From positions 39,177 to 74,998 of the forward strand of contig JASLKT010000002.1 of assembly GCA_030747395.1 (NCBI GenBank): DNA of 35,822 nt, in the 5' to 3' direction. The DNA is from Candidatus Thalassarchaeaceae archaeon. GTDB taxonomy: Archaea > Thermoplasmatota > Poseidoniia > Poseidoniales > Thalassarchaeaceae. The notes under the pieces are model-generated. The model did no database searches and was not told the DNA's origin. It saw only the letters and a program-made list of their open reading frames with translations. Both the position numbers and the translations under genes were made by a program. This document shows, piece by piece, positions 24,166-32,800 of this stretch. Numbering within the stretch: the stretch's first letter is position 1; each line of letters begins with the position of its first letter.

Positions 24166-24191
24166 TGAGACCCGGCTCAAACGCTTGGAAC

Positions 24192-25085
24192 ATGCAGAAG
24201 GGGGTGGCTGTTGCTCTAATCACGCTCATTCTACTACCATTGGTGAGCGCCGATACAGGTTCCCCTGATGAATCAAGAGATGCTGTAGGGGGTCATGCCA
24301 TCTTATTGGAACATTATACAGCAACTTGGTGCGATAGTTGTGCCACTGTCGATCCGTGGATTTCTGAATTTTCAGATAGTCACTCTAGTCGAATGGTTCG
24401 CATTGCCCTACACCCGGATGATCACGACCCTTTTGGAAGCCCCCTTACCACGAAACGGGTGGCACTCAAACAGACTGACCATTCGCTATCATTGCCAACA
24501 TTTTGGTTTGATGGTCAAGGCGAATTGGAGGGGGTTGTGAGTGAATCACTACTTGAAAACCAATTGCGTTCAGCAGAATCCAATCGGGCGCATTGGATTG
24601 GGATGCAAGTTTCATGGGACACTTGGTACAGACAACCTCAGGGTGATGTGCAGAAGATCAGTGTACAAGTTGATGATTTACCTGAAAATGCGGAAATCAC
24701 AGTCTTCAGATTACAGACGCTAATGATGAATGGTGAAATCGCGAATAATGGCATCGATGTTCATCATGATGTGGCTACACAGATGATTACATTCTCACCT
24801 AATGGCACGGTCCTAGATTCCTTTGAGGGCGAGCATGGTTGGATTTTATCCAGTGATAACGCACTCAGTGAAGGTGACACATCCGTGTTCGCTCTGGAAA
24901 CAACGGGGGAAATAAACAGTTTTGTGACGGTTGTCGAAGTAAATGGCACTGTTCGCGGCGTAATCGGTATCTCAAATGATGATATGCCCCGAAAAGCGGA
25001 AAATTTCGCGAATTTTTCACTATTATTGTTACTAGGTGCGCTAGTGTGTTCAGGCGTAATCTCGCGCCAGGACAAGTTCCATTGA
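24192..25085 (+). CDS. Secreted, membrane-anchored thioredoxin-like protein
   Basis: About 297 residues from ATG 24192, which begins a clean signal peptide (MQKGVAVALITLILLPLVSA). The first ~110 mature residues are a thioredoxin-fold domain: 'LLEHYTATWCDSCATVDPW' has the redox motif C47-x-x-C50 (WCDSC), with the cis-Pro site in 'LSLPTFWFDGQG'. The rest is beta-rich ('KISVQVDDLPENAEITVF', 'SFVTVVEVNGTVRGVIGI'), without known family, and a membrane helix (FSLLLLLGALVCSGVI) closes it with a short basic tail. It should face outside the cell as an oxidoreductase or disulfide-linked binding protein. The CDSC motif differs from ordinary thioredoxin (CGPC). The VKOR and second thioredoxin-like genes follow within 2 kb. 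Confidence 0.82.
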   Translation: MQKGVAVALITLILLPLVSADTGSPDESRDAVGGHAILLEHYTATWCDSCATVDPWISEFSDSHSSRMVRIALHPDDHDPFGSPLTTKRVALKQTDHSLSLPTFWFDGQGELEGVVSESLLENQLRSAESNRAHWIGMQVSWDTWYRQPQGDVQKISVQVDDLPENAEITVFRLQTLMMNGEIANNGIDVHHDVATQMITFSPNGTVLDSFEGEHGWILSSDNALSEGDTSVFALETTGEINSFVTVVEVNGTVRGVIGISNDDMPRKAENFANFSLLLLLGALVCSGVISRQDKFH

Positions 25086-25167
25086 AGTGGTCCTATATCA
25101 TACCCTCGTTTTTCTGTTCAAACGATATGCTGCGAAGCATTCATAGTCTGTCATTGCCAATATTACA

Positions 25168-25458
25168 ATGATGGCGTACATCCCCGAAGAAAGAGAAGAA
25201 GAGCGCCTAGGGGGCGCACAGGTCGATCGCGAATGGCTCGTCGAATACATCGTCGAACTGCCTGATGACAATACAATCCGCATGGTGACTATTCTGCGTG
25301 GAGCACAAATGGCAGATGTTCAAGGCAGGCTCTATGACATCTTGCGCGCGCAATATGCTTCAGAGGCTCGCCTGGATGTGACGGTAGTCAGAATGGAACC
25401 TGTAGACATGCGAACAGATGTTGCTCTCTTTGAGATCGGAGGTACATACCAGCCGTAA
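25168..25458 (+). CDS. Small protein of unknown function
   Basis: A 96-residue protein beginning MMAYIPEEREEERLGG (ATGs at 25168 and 25171). There is no signal peptide, membrane segment or Cys. The predicted order is strand ('EWLVEYIVELPDDN'), strand ('TIRMVTILRGAQM'), helix ('VQGRLYDILRAQYASEA') and strand ('LDVTVVRMEPVDM'), a compact alpha/beta unit. I do not recognise it. Its stop directly abuts the VKOR gene stop from the other strand. The N-terminal acidic stretch is probably disordered. The 114-aa minus-strand ORF over it is a shadow. Confidence 0.65.
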   Translation: MMAYIPEEREEERLGGAQVDREWLVEYIVELPDDNTIRMVTILRGAQMADVQGRLYDILRAQYASEARLDVTVVRMEPVDMRTDVALFEIGGTYQP

Positions 25459-26094
25459 TCACTTCTTGCTCGCCTTGTGCTTGGCAAGTAGTTCAGCCTT
25501 CGACAACTTTTGCACCGCATCCCAAGTTCCAGCATCCCGCTCGGAGCGTATTGTGAAGAGAATGTACATGCATGCGATGAGGGCAATGTGTACACTGGTG
25601 CAATATGGGCAGATGTGTGGCGCTCCTTCGACAAGGAAGAGTTCGACGAGAACCAACCAAACGATTCCGGGGGCACTAGGCAGACTCAGCCACCAAGCGT
25701 AGTCAACGTAAGACTTGGACCAATCTGCTTTCATATCCAAATAGATGGATAGGGTAATCCAACCCAAAACCGAGAACGCGCCGATTCCGACGACACCCCA
25801 TGGAATGCCGAAGAATTCGGAGTAAATTGGATCTCCAATCACTGAACCACATTGGACAACGCCCTCTGCGGCACAGAATTCAGAACCGCCTGTAACCATT
25901 TGATTGTGAATCATCCACGTCCAAGCACTCGCTGCCAAACCACTCATCTCGATGATGAATAGTCCCAGTAAGCGGCGACGCATTTGACTCATTTCCTGTA
26001 GTTGCGAAATCTTCTGATTGCTCGCAACCAAGCCGCCGATGGCCATCACGACCAGGAATGCGGTCAGTGGACCATATTCCATCATTGCACTCAT
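25459..26094 (-). CDS. Vitamin K epoxide reductase (VKOR) family membrane oxidoreductase
   Basis: A 211-residue, four- to five-helix membrane protein of the VKOR family, the DsbB substitute in many prokaryotes. The loop pair C74 and C82 sits in 'FCAAEGVVQCGSV' followed by the family block 'YSEFFGIPWGVVGI' (the FGIP turn), and the active-site pair is C162-x-x-C165 in 'ICPYCTSVHI'. These would take electrons from a thioredoxin-like partner and pass them to quinone. No fused thioredoxin domain is present; the preceding gene encodes one separately. Its ATG directly follows the partner's stop codon. The C-terminus is Lys-rich and cytosolic ('LLAKHKASKK'). Confidence 0.9.
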   Translation of the reverse strand: MSAMMEYGPLTAFLVVMAIGGLVASNQKISQLQEMSQMRRRLLGLFIIEMSGLAASAWTWMIHNQMVTGGSEFCAAEGVVQCGSVIGDPIYSEFFGIPWGVVGIGAFSVLGWITLSIYLDMKADWSKSYVDYAWWLSLPSAPGIVWLVLVELFLVEGAPHICPYCTSVHIALIACMYILFTIRSERDAGTWDAVQKLSKAELLAKHKASKK

Positions 26095-26778
26095 TCAAGC
26101 ACTCTCCGTCAAATGATACTGTATGGCGTCACCGGGTTCGTGTAGCTGTGTGCCTTCCTTGTGCAGTGCGCTGTTCCAAACAACGATTCCATCTGGAGAA
26201 AGCAAGAGATGAAATGGAACACCAGGGATATCATAATCGTTGAATGCCCGAAGATTGAGGTCATCAACATAGGGCCAATTGTGCACATCGCCTGAGCGTG
26301 TTTCACAGTTTCGATCTTGGTTACAACCTTCTCGATCCCCCTTCTCTTGGAAAGCGATGATTTCGCCACGACTGTGGTCTGTATTGAGCATTCCAACTGA
26401 AACCGTGATGAATTGTACTGCCCCATTGGAACCGAAACTCGAGTAGAGATTTGACATCTGCGGTGCGTCTGACCAACAGTGCCCACAATCCGTATCCGCG
26501 AATTGCAAGAAAATGAATTGTCCACCTTCACCCTTCGACCAAGTGTGATTGATGTAATCATACAACCGGAATTCGTTCCAATTACCATTCTCATGCGCCT
26601 CACCAACGATGTCGGGTGCGAGTTGACCCTCGTCGACACCGATGTCAGCAGGCGGGGCCAATGTCCAGATGATGATGAGTAGAGCAGTCAAAATAGCTGA
26701 TATAGAGAAGAATGCGGAAATTCTGGCATCAGCATTCTCATCGTTAACGAGCAAGTTCGTGTTATGTTGTGTTCGCAT
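26095..26778 (-). CDS. Membrane-anchored thioredoxin-like protein, VKOR partner
   Basis: 227 residues with an N-terminal anchor helix (FSISAILTALLIIIWTLAP) after a short cytoplasmic tail, so the thioredoxin domain should face outside. 'FIFLQFADTDCGHCWSDAPQM' carries the redox motif C98-G-H-C101 (the motif of PDI and of many DsbA-like proteins CxHC), and 'DYDIPGVPFHLLLSPDG' has the cis-Pro loop with TlpA/redoxin-like sequence. A second Cys pair (EGCNQDRNCE) lies in the insert between them. The ATG overlaps the epimerase stop by one base (TAATG) and its stop abuts the VKOR ATG, so all three are made together. Likely the disulfide donor recycled by VKOR. Confidence 0.88.
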   Translation of the reverse strand: MRTQHNTNLLVNDENADARISAFFSISAILTALLIIIWTLAPPADIGVDEGQLAPDIVGEAHENGNWNEFRLYDYINHTWSKGEGGQFIFLQFADTDCGHCWSDAPQMSNLYSSFGSNGAVQFITVSVGMLNTDHSRGEIIAFQEKGDREGCNQDRNCETRSGDVHNWPYVDDLNLRAFNDYDIPGVPFHLLLSPDGIVVWNSALHKEGTQLHEPGDAIQYHLTESA

Positions 26779-27719
26779 TACAATCCAATCTCCTGTATTA
26801 GTGTAGAAGCAGTGTGGCGAATGGCTTCCTCAGAATCGAAATTTGGGCCAAATCCTGTCGAGAATAGGGCCGTAGGGTCTAGCATCGTTTTGGGCACATC
26901 TCCAGCCCAGCCTCGATCGCCGCCAGTATATTCGATGCTGACATTTTCAAAGCCGGTTTCTTCGACAACAATTTCAGCAATTCGGCGGACACTGCAAGTA
27001 TCATGCGTGCCTAGATTGAAGCAATTGACCTGCTCATCTGTAGTCTCGGTTAGGTGAACCATCGCGCGTGCGCAATCCAGGACTTCCATGTACGATTTTT
27101 CTTGCCGGCCATTACCGAGCACCTCGAGTCGTGTTGAATCGGCCTTCAACTTGTGTATAAAGTCGAAAATAACACCATGCGTACCCCGCGCGCCCACGAT
27201 GTTAGCGAATCGGAACAACCAGGCCTTCAGTCCAAATGTACCCACCCAACTGGTAATCAGTGCTTCAGAACCTAACTTGCTTGCACCATACAAACTGATG
27301 GGGAACAATGGACCATATGATTCAGGGGTTGGCATCTCGGATGCCTCTCCATAGACCACGCTACTGCTCGAGAATGCGATGTTTTTCACATCCGCACATC
27401 GCATGGCTTCTAGGACGTTGTACGTTGCCACTGTTCCTTGCTTTAGATCGGTGTCAGTGACCCGGGTCCCCAAACGTATGTCTGGATTGGCTGCAAGATG
27501 GAAAACAAGGTCAATTTCACTCATTGCAGCCTTGACTGCATCAAGGTCGAGAAGGTCTCCTTCGATGAAATTGATTGATTCGCCATGGTGGGCGAGGAAT
27601 TCGTGCCGCCCACTGCTCATATTATCGAACACTGTTACAGTGTCTCCTCGGGCAACCAAGCGGTCAACGAGGTGTGAACCAATGAAACCGGCACCACCGG
27701 TCACGAGGACATTCATCAT
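26778..27719 (-). CDS. NAD-dependent sugar epimerase/dehydratase (GalE-like)
   Basis: An extended short-chain dehydrogenase of ~313 residues from ATG 27719 (adjacent in-frame ATG 27716; the upstream 13 residues in the track are unlikely). The NAD motif GGAGFIGSHL is at the start, 'DVVFHLAA'-type block appears as 'DLVFHLAANPDIR', the catalytic set is 'SSSSVVYGE' (Ser/Thr) and YGASK (Tyr-x-x-x-Lys), and 'NIVGARGTHGVIFDFI' is the substrate-loop signature typical of UDP-sugar 4-epimerases. Exact sugar cannot be told. It feeds nucleotide-sugar supply for surface glycans, in line with the GT2 gene upstream on the other strand. It is the first gene of the epimerase-thioredoxin-VKOR unit. Confidence 0.9.
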   Translation of the reverse strand: MMNVLVTGGAGFIGSHLVDRLVARGDTVTVFDNMSSGRHEFLAHHGESINFIEGDLLDLDAVKAAMSEIDLVFHLAANPDIRLGTRVTDTDLKQGTVATYNVLEAMRCADVKNIAFSSSSVVYGEASEMPTPESYGPLFPISLYGASKLGSEALITSWVGTFGLKAWLFRFANIVGARGTHGVIFDFIHKLKADSTRLEVLGNGRQEKSYMEVLDCARAMVHLTETTDEQVNCFNLGTHDTCSVRRIAEIVVEETGFENVSIEYTGGDRGWAGDVPKTMLDPTALFSTGFGPNFDSEEAIRHTASTLIQEIGL

Positions 27720-27772
27720 ACTGACGACAGGGGAGTTGTTCTTCAATGCCACGTTCAAAGGTGTTTGGAATA

Positions 27773-28681
27773 CTAGTTGTCCTTTTGGGGAGAATTTCGG
27801 GATTTTCGTTTATCTTCCCGTTCCCGATTTTGTCTCTCTTGAATCTCTTTCTCTTGTCTCTCACGATTTCTGGTCCTGGACATCTTCTTTTTCGATGGGC
27901 GCCCCTTCAAGTGTGTTATTCGGCCACGTATGCGATTATCAAGCAGTAAGGTTCCGTAAATTCGGTCTTCGGGGCAGCATACAATGAGGACAGAGATACA
28001 ATCCTTGCTCAGATTGAGTTTATCGAACATGATGCCTTGAGAATGAGACTGTGAAAGGTGCTTTTGGATTTTATTTAACAAAAAATTATCCTTTGCAACT
28101 GTTTTGAATTCCACAGGGAAACTGTGCACCGAGTCGAAAGAAATTACGGCATCCGGTTTTGCGGGGTTTTTTCTATCGGAGTGTTCGTAGCTTTGGTTGC
28201 ATCTTTCGATGTGCTCGATATTATCGATCGCCTTCAGGAAAAAAACTTCGTACAATTCACCCCTGATGGAACCCTGTTTGGTCCTTTTTTTATTGTCCCT
28301 TCTTTTCAACCTCACCGTGCGTTTTGATGTGCGAGCAAAGTTTACCCTATAATGAGGGAAATACGCTTCGGAATCAGATTCATTGAAAAAATCAAAGATT
28401 TGTTTTGTGATTTTCTCCGTTTTCTTAGTCAACTCTTTGTTTAAGGACAAATCATTTTTGAGTGATTTTTCCAACTTCTTGTTCCTTTTCCAACTACCAG
28501 AATTTTCTGTTTTGACCCAGCGCTTTCTATGGCCACCGTGAATATGAATGGCATAAACCAAATTTCCGGATTCGCACACATCACAGCAGAAATCATTCAA
28601 ATCTAAATCACTAGGAATCTCATCCACATTGTCACAATCCAAACAGAGATATGGATCGGTGCATATTTCTTCAACTGTCAC
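27773..28681 (-). CDS. Orphan protein with PD-(D/E)XK nuclease-like core and zinc-ribbon-like N-terminus
   Basis: 302 residues from GTG 28681. The N-terminus has two CxxC pairs ('YLCLDCD', 'FCCDVCESG') spaced like a zinc ribbon, then a charged helical segment rich in Lys/Glu. The core reads 'GSIRGELYEVFFLKAI' (possible helix with a conserved Glu), 'KPDAVISF' and 'FPVEFKTV', the E...PD...ExK order of PD-(D/E)XK nucleases. The last ~40 residues are extremely basic (Arg/Lys with Glu), suited to nucleic acid binding. The gene is visibly richer in A/T and Lys/Asn codons than its neighbours, suggesting recent acquisition. No methyltransferase or toxin partner is seen. Family unrecognised; the nuclease call is by motif only. 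Confidence 0.65.
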   Translation of the reverse strand: MTVEEICTDPYLCLDCDNVDEIPSDLDLNDFCCDVCESGNLVYAIHIHGGHRKRWVKTENSGSWKRNKKLEKSLKNDLSLNKELTKKTEKITKQIFDFFNESDSEAYFPHYRVNFARTSKRTVRLKRRDNKKRTKQGSIRGELYEVFFLKAIDNIEHIERCNQSYEHSDRKNPAKPDAVISFDSVHSFPVEFKTVAKDNFLLNKIQKHLSQSHSQGIMFDKLNLSKDCISVLIVCCPEDRIYGTLLLDNRIRGRITHLKGRPSKKKMSRTRNRERQEKEIQERQNREREDKRKSRNSPQKDN

Positions 28682-28684
28682 GTG

Positions 28685-28708
28685 TAACCCACTCTGTAAT
28701 GGGTGTTA
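28685..28708. promoter_or_regulatory. Inverted repeat next to the orphan gene start
   Basis: TAACCCA (28685-28691) and TGGGTgTTA (28700-28708) form an imperfect inverted repeat with an 8-base centre, only a few bases upstream of the GTG start of the nuclease-like gene. It could be an operator, possibly autoregulatory. Confidence 0.35.
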
Positions 28709-28798
28709 AATTTTGGCAATGTGACAGAGTGCTATATTTGCCCGTAGGGCGGTTTTGAAAGGGAAGTCTTGAAATGCGTTCTCTGAAGCCCACCATTT

Positions 28799-29764
28799 AT
28801 GGAAGACATGGCCGAAGAGGTCGTCGTACCCATCGTTTGGGACGGTCCGATTATTGCAGCAATGCCTGTTTTCAATGAGGAAGAAACCATCGGTAGTGTT
28901 GTCCTTTCCTGTAAACCACAAGTCGATGAAGTTCTCTGTGTTGACGATGGGTCATCCGATGCATCTTCTCGAATCGCACGTTCTCTTGGGGCAACTGTTC
29001 ACCACCATCGTGCCAATCGCGGTTATGGAGGTGCCCTCAAGACGATTTTTGATACCGCCCAAGAGCGGCGTGCTAAGGCACTCGTCATCCTAGATAGTGA
29101 TGGGCAGCATGACGCTAGCGACATTCCGGCTCTGCTTGAACCCATTTTGGCTGGAGAAGCCGATGTGGTCATCGGTTCTCGATTTGTAGCAGGAGGTGGG
29201 GCTGAAAGTATGCCGACGTATCGTGCGCTCGGAATCAAGGTCATCACAGCAGCTTCAAATCTTTCGAGCGACCTCAATATCAAGGATACACAAAGTGGAT
29301 TCAGGGCATTCGGACCCAAGGCACTTGAGAGACTGAACTTCGACCATGATGGGATGGAATCGTGCCTTGAAATTCTCAATGCTTGTGACGATCTACGACT
29401 GAGGGTTACCGAAGTTCCAACCAAAATCAGATATGATGTCCCAAAGGGTAGCAGATACACTGCACTATCACACGGGTTTACTGTTCTGAGTTTCGCCCTC
29501 ATTTCACTATCACAGAAAAAACCTCTACTATTCTTTGGATTACCTGGAATTTCGCTGTTGGCAACCGGTGCTGCAATCGGCATGCGTGGCCTCAATGAAG
29601 TGGATGGACTGACAGATGGTGCAATTTCTCTTTCGGTGGGACCTGGACTCACGGCTGCATGGATTGGAATGCTGGGTGCGTCACTTTGCTTTGCGGCAAT
29701 GGTTTTGCACGGTGCTCGACGACTGATGCGACGTCTCTTGGTCGAAGAGTTCGGACTTGATTAA
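28799..29764 (+). CDS. GT2-family glycosyltransferase (dolichyl-phosphate hexose synthase-like)
   Basis: 321 residues; ATG 28799, with ATG 28808 as an alternative. The N-terminal GT-A domain shows 'IIAAMPVFNEEETIGSVV' (entry strand with NEExxI), 'VLCVDDGSSDASSRIA', 'RANRGYGGALKTIF', 'VILDSDGQHDASDIP' (metal-binding Asp set) and 'IKDTQSGFRAFG', the full set of dolichyl-phosphate mannose/glucose synthase relatives. After residue ~235 come two membrane helices ('LLFFGLPGISLLATGAAIGM', 'GLTAAWIGMLGASLCFAAMV'), as in the membrane-bound archaeal forms. It likely loads a sugar on dolichol for glycosylating surface proteins. A terminator hairpin follows. Confidence 0.9.
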   Translation: MEDMAEEVVVPIVWDGPIIAAMPVFNEEETIGSVVLSCKPQVDEVLCVDDGSSDASSRIARSLGATVHHHRANRGYGGALKTIFDTAQERRAKALVILDSDGQHDASDIPALLEPILAGEADVVIGSRFVAGGGAESMPTYRALGIKVITAASNLSSDLNIKDTQSGFRAFGPKALERLNFDHDGMESCLEILNACDDLRLRVTEVPTKIRYDVPKGSRYTALSHGFTVLSFALISLSQKKPLLFFGLPGISLLATGAAIGMRGLNEVDGLTDGAISLSVGPGLTAAWIGMLGASLCFAAMVLHGARRLMRRLLVEEFGLD

Positions 29765-29773
29765 ATGGTCTGC

Positions 29774-29796
29774 AAGAGGTCCCATAGGGACCTCTT
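29774..29796 (+). terminator. Perfect 10-bp hairpin AAGAGGTCCC-ATA-GGGACCTCTT
   Basis: Ten paired bases around an ATA centre, starting 9 bases beyond the GT2 stop and continuing into TTC. It is the strongest intergenic hairpin in the window and well placed to end the GT2 transcript. A promoter for the next gene follows at once. Confidence 0.65.
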
Positions 29797-29810
29797 TCAT
29801 CCGTGCCCTT

Positions 29811-29820
29811 CAATATCAAA
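29811..29820 (+). promoter_or_regulatory. Candidate TATA box (CAATATCAAA) of RND2
   Basis: An AT-rich CAATATCAAA is centred about 24 bases before ATG 29839, fitting a leaderless or near-leaderless transcript. No Shine-Dalgarno precedes the ATG. Confidence 0.4.
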
Positions 29821-29838
29821 TGGTGATTCGACAAGACG

Positions 29839-32800
29839 ATGAGCGACTCGGATTCAGCAGGGCATGAGCCTGCACAACCGATTCTTCCAGTTGCCGAAGG
29901 TGAATCAATCATCACACGTTTACGTACGCTCTGGTCTGGACTTTCAGACCGGATGGACTCTGCAGGAGAAATAGCACACGATGCGATTGAAAAACCAGTG
30001 CGTGGATTGTATGGAGCCCTGCACAAATCACCCGGTGCTGTGATTGTCATCTTGTTACTCGTTACGGGCTTCATTGGCCAGTATTCGGTCGATTTTCAGC
30101 ACCAAATAAATGGTGATGTGGAGGTCTATTTACCAGATGGTGCTGAATCCAAGGATCTGCTACTCGAAGTTCGTGAAGGATGGTCTACAGACATTGTAAT
30201 GCTCTACATCCACACCGATAATGCAATTGAAGGGGAAACGAGAGGTACTTGCGAAGAAATCGATGATTGTGAACACAATGTGACCAGTGTCACCGTTCTC
30301 AATCAATTGTCCTACCTTGAAGGTGATGATGACAGTAGTCAAGGCAATTATGCCAGAGGATTGGATTGGGACAAAGAGGACCGAGGGCGAAATGATGGAG
30401 TCGTTTGGGTCTTATCTCCTGCACAGATAATCAAGGAAGAGAACAGTGCTCAAAATCGATTCAGATGTGCGATGGAAGAACATGGTGTCGCTGGATTCAA
30501 CCTTGAGGATTGTCCGATTACAACCGCCAGCCCCAACGAGGGGTATGTCATCCCTCAGGACCAAAATACAGTCAATGAAATGGTCGAAAATGCTGGTAGC
30601 CTGATGGATTCATTTGTTCGCGATACCAATGGGGATGGGATTTGGGATACCGCAGTCATCGTCATGGGCATTCGCTTTGAAATGGATGGGACGCAAATTG
30701 ATGCGCGGCCCGATCCAAAAGGCGAAGTTGGCGAGACAATCAAGGATCACAAAGCGTTCCTCCAATACACGAAAAAACTGGTTTACGATGCATCAGACAA
30801 GGAAATTTGTCCGCTTTGTGCGCGTAACTACGAGGTGAAACTTTCCCCCATGTGGTATGAAAATGACGATACTGGTGAACAGGAATGGCGAACGCCTGAC
30901 AATGGCGTGCGTCGTGCAATCACCGTCACGGGATTAACCCCTGTCCTGCACGACGTTTCAGATGCGGTATACGAACAACTCGAATACATGCTCCCTTGGT
31001 CACTGGCATTCGTCGCAGTCACCATGTTAATCTTGCACCGAAATCCCAAGGTTCTGATCATTTGCGGCACACCCATCGTCATGAGTTTGGCTGTGACCTT
31101 CGGAATCACGGTGATGGCCGACATCGAATTGACTCCGATGATTATTGCAGCAGGACCGATTCTCATTGGGCTTGGTGTTGACTATGCATTACATCTCATC
31201 AACCGAATTGAAGAAGGACGGAATGAACGTTTGGAAGAAGCCGCTGAAGAAGCATGGAGAAAACAGCGAGAAGGATTGCGCACAGAGGAAATTGATGCTT
31301 GGGATGCGGATGTTTACCTCGGGGCTACTGTTGATGCTGTGATGACGACTGGTAATGCCATTTTGCTATCGGCACTGACTACAATCGTTGGATTTAGTGT
31401 CCTAGCATGGCCATTCCTCGTCCCCATCAAGCCCATGCGAACGGTTGGATTGACACTGGTCCTTGGAATCGCTTGCACATTCTTCTTCTCGATGATCATG
31501 GTTCCAGTACTCGGATGGGTCCTCCGTTACCGAAAGAAAGGGTTGGAATCTGCCGACAAGGCTTGGAAGAAAATCGGCCAAGTGCCTGTCGTCGGGTGGT
31601 GGGCCGTCATATTGGTCGCCTTCTTGGTCAGTGCTGGTGGACTGTACATGATGGCAGATACAATGGGGGATGACATTACAGGTTCCTCGGATGAAGTTCC
31701 GCCCGGCCTGGAGTCATACCAAACACTGGCGGAATACAGTCGGGTGTTTGAGGGTGGACAAACGAACATGTTCATCGTTGATGCGACAGAACATACTGGC
31801 GAAAATGATGCCCCTATCAGAGATCTAGACGTACTCGATTCGATTGCTGCAATGGAAGAACGTATTGATGATGTCCCCGAAACAACAACGGTGAGTCTGG
31901 TCACAATTCTAAAGGCGGTGCACGTTGATTTGGGGATTCCTGGTGTGGAGTCACAGAGTTTGTGGGAAATTCTACATGATGAGTGTTGGAACATCACAAG
32001 GAATCCGGACTTTAGTGATGTATTGCACCCTGAATGTTTGCCATATTTGGGATCGAGTCAGCCACAAATGGTGAATGTGGCTTTCGACACACTGTCGGTC
32101 GAAATTCGCTCGATGCTGATGAATGAGGTAAGCGATTTGGCCGGAGGTGAAACCCAAACTCTAGTCTATGTCAATCAACCTTACATCAATCTCCGCGATG
32201 CTGGGGCATTGCGGAATGAAATTGATGGAATGCTCTCGGCTGGTTTCCCCACACTCCCAATGGTCGAAGTCAGTGAATTGACTGGAGGTTTGCCCCTCTC
32301 ATTGGATATCAACAAAGGCGTTCACGATGCACAAACTGATGCGACGTTCATGACCATGTTTGTTCTGCTCTTTGTCATGGCAATTCTGTTCCGCTCTTTC
32401 CGACTTGCATTCTTCACCATGACTGCAGTCGGTGTTGTCGTTTTGTGGCAACCACTGCTCATGTATAGTGGCGATGTGAACGTCAATGTATTCACAGCGA
32501 TGGTGTCCACCATCGTATTCGGAATCGGGGTCGATGATTCAATACACATCATTGATCGGATTCGGGAAGAGAAAGAAACTCCGGCTGGTATCGTGAAAAC
32601 AGTATCAAGAACAGGTCAAACCATCTTCGAAACAACAGCGACAACATGTGCTGGATTGGGTGCTGGACTGTTGGTTGACATCCCCGGGTTGAGGAATTTC
32701 TTCTTCCTGATGATGATGCTGATTACATTCGCCTTGTTAACTAGCTCAATTCTCCTTCCGGCAATGCTGGTCGGATGGCATACTCTGATGTTCAGAATGC

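Noticed and set aside
27379-27987. 202-aa plus ORF antisense to the epimerase
   Set aside because: Overlaps the conserved GalE-like frame and the nuclease-like gene end; no recognisable domain.
29023-29652. 209-aa minus ORF antisense to GT2
   Set aside because: No family resemblance; the GT2 frame carries the full glycosyltransferase motif set.
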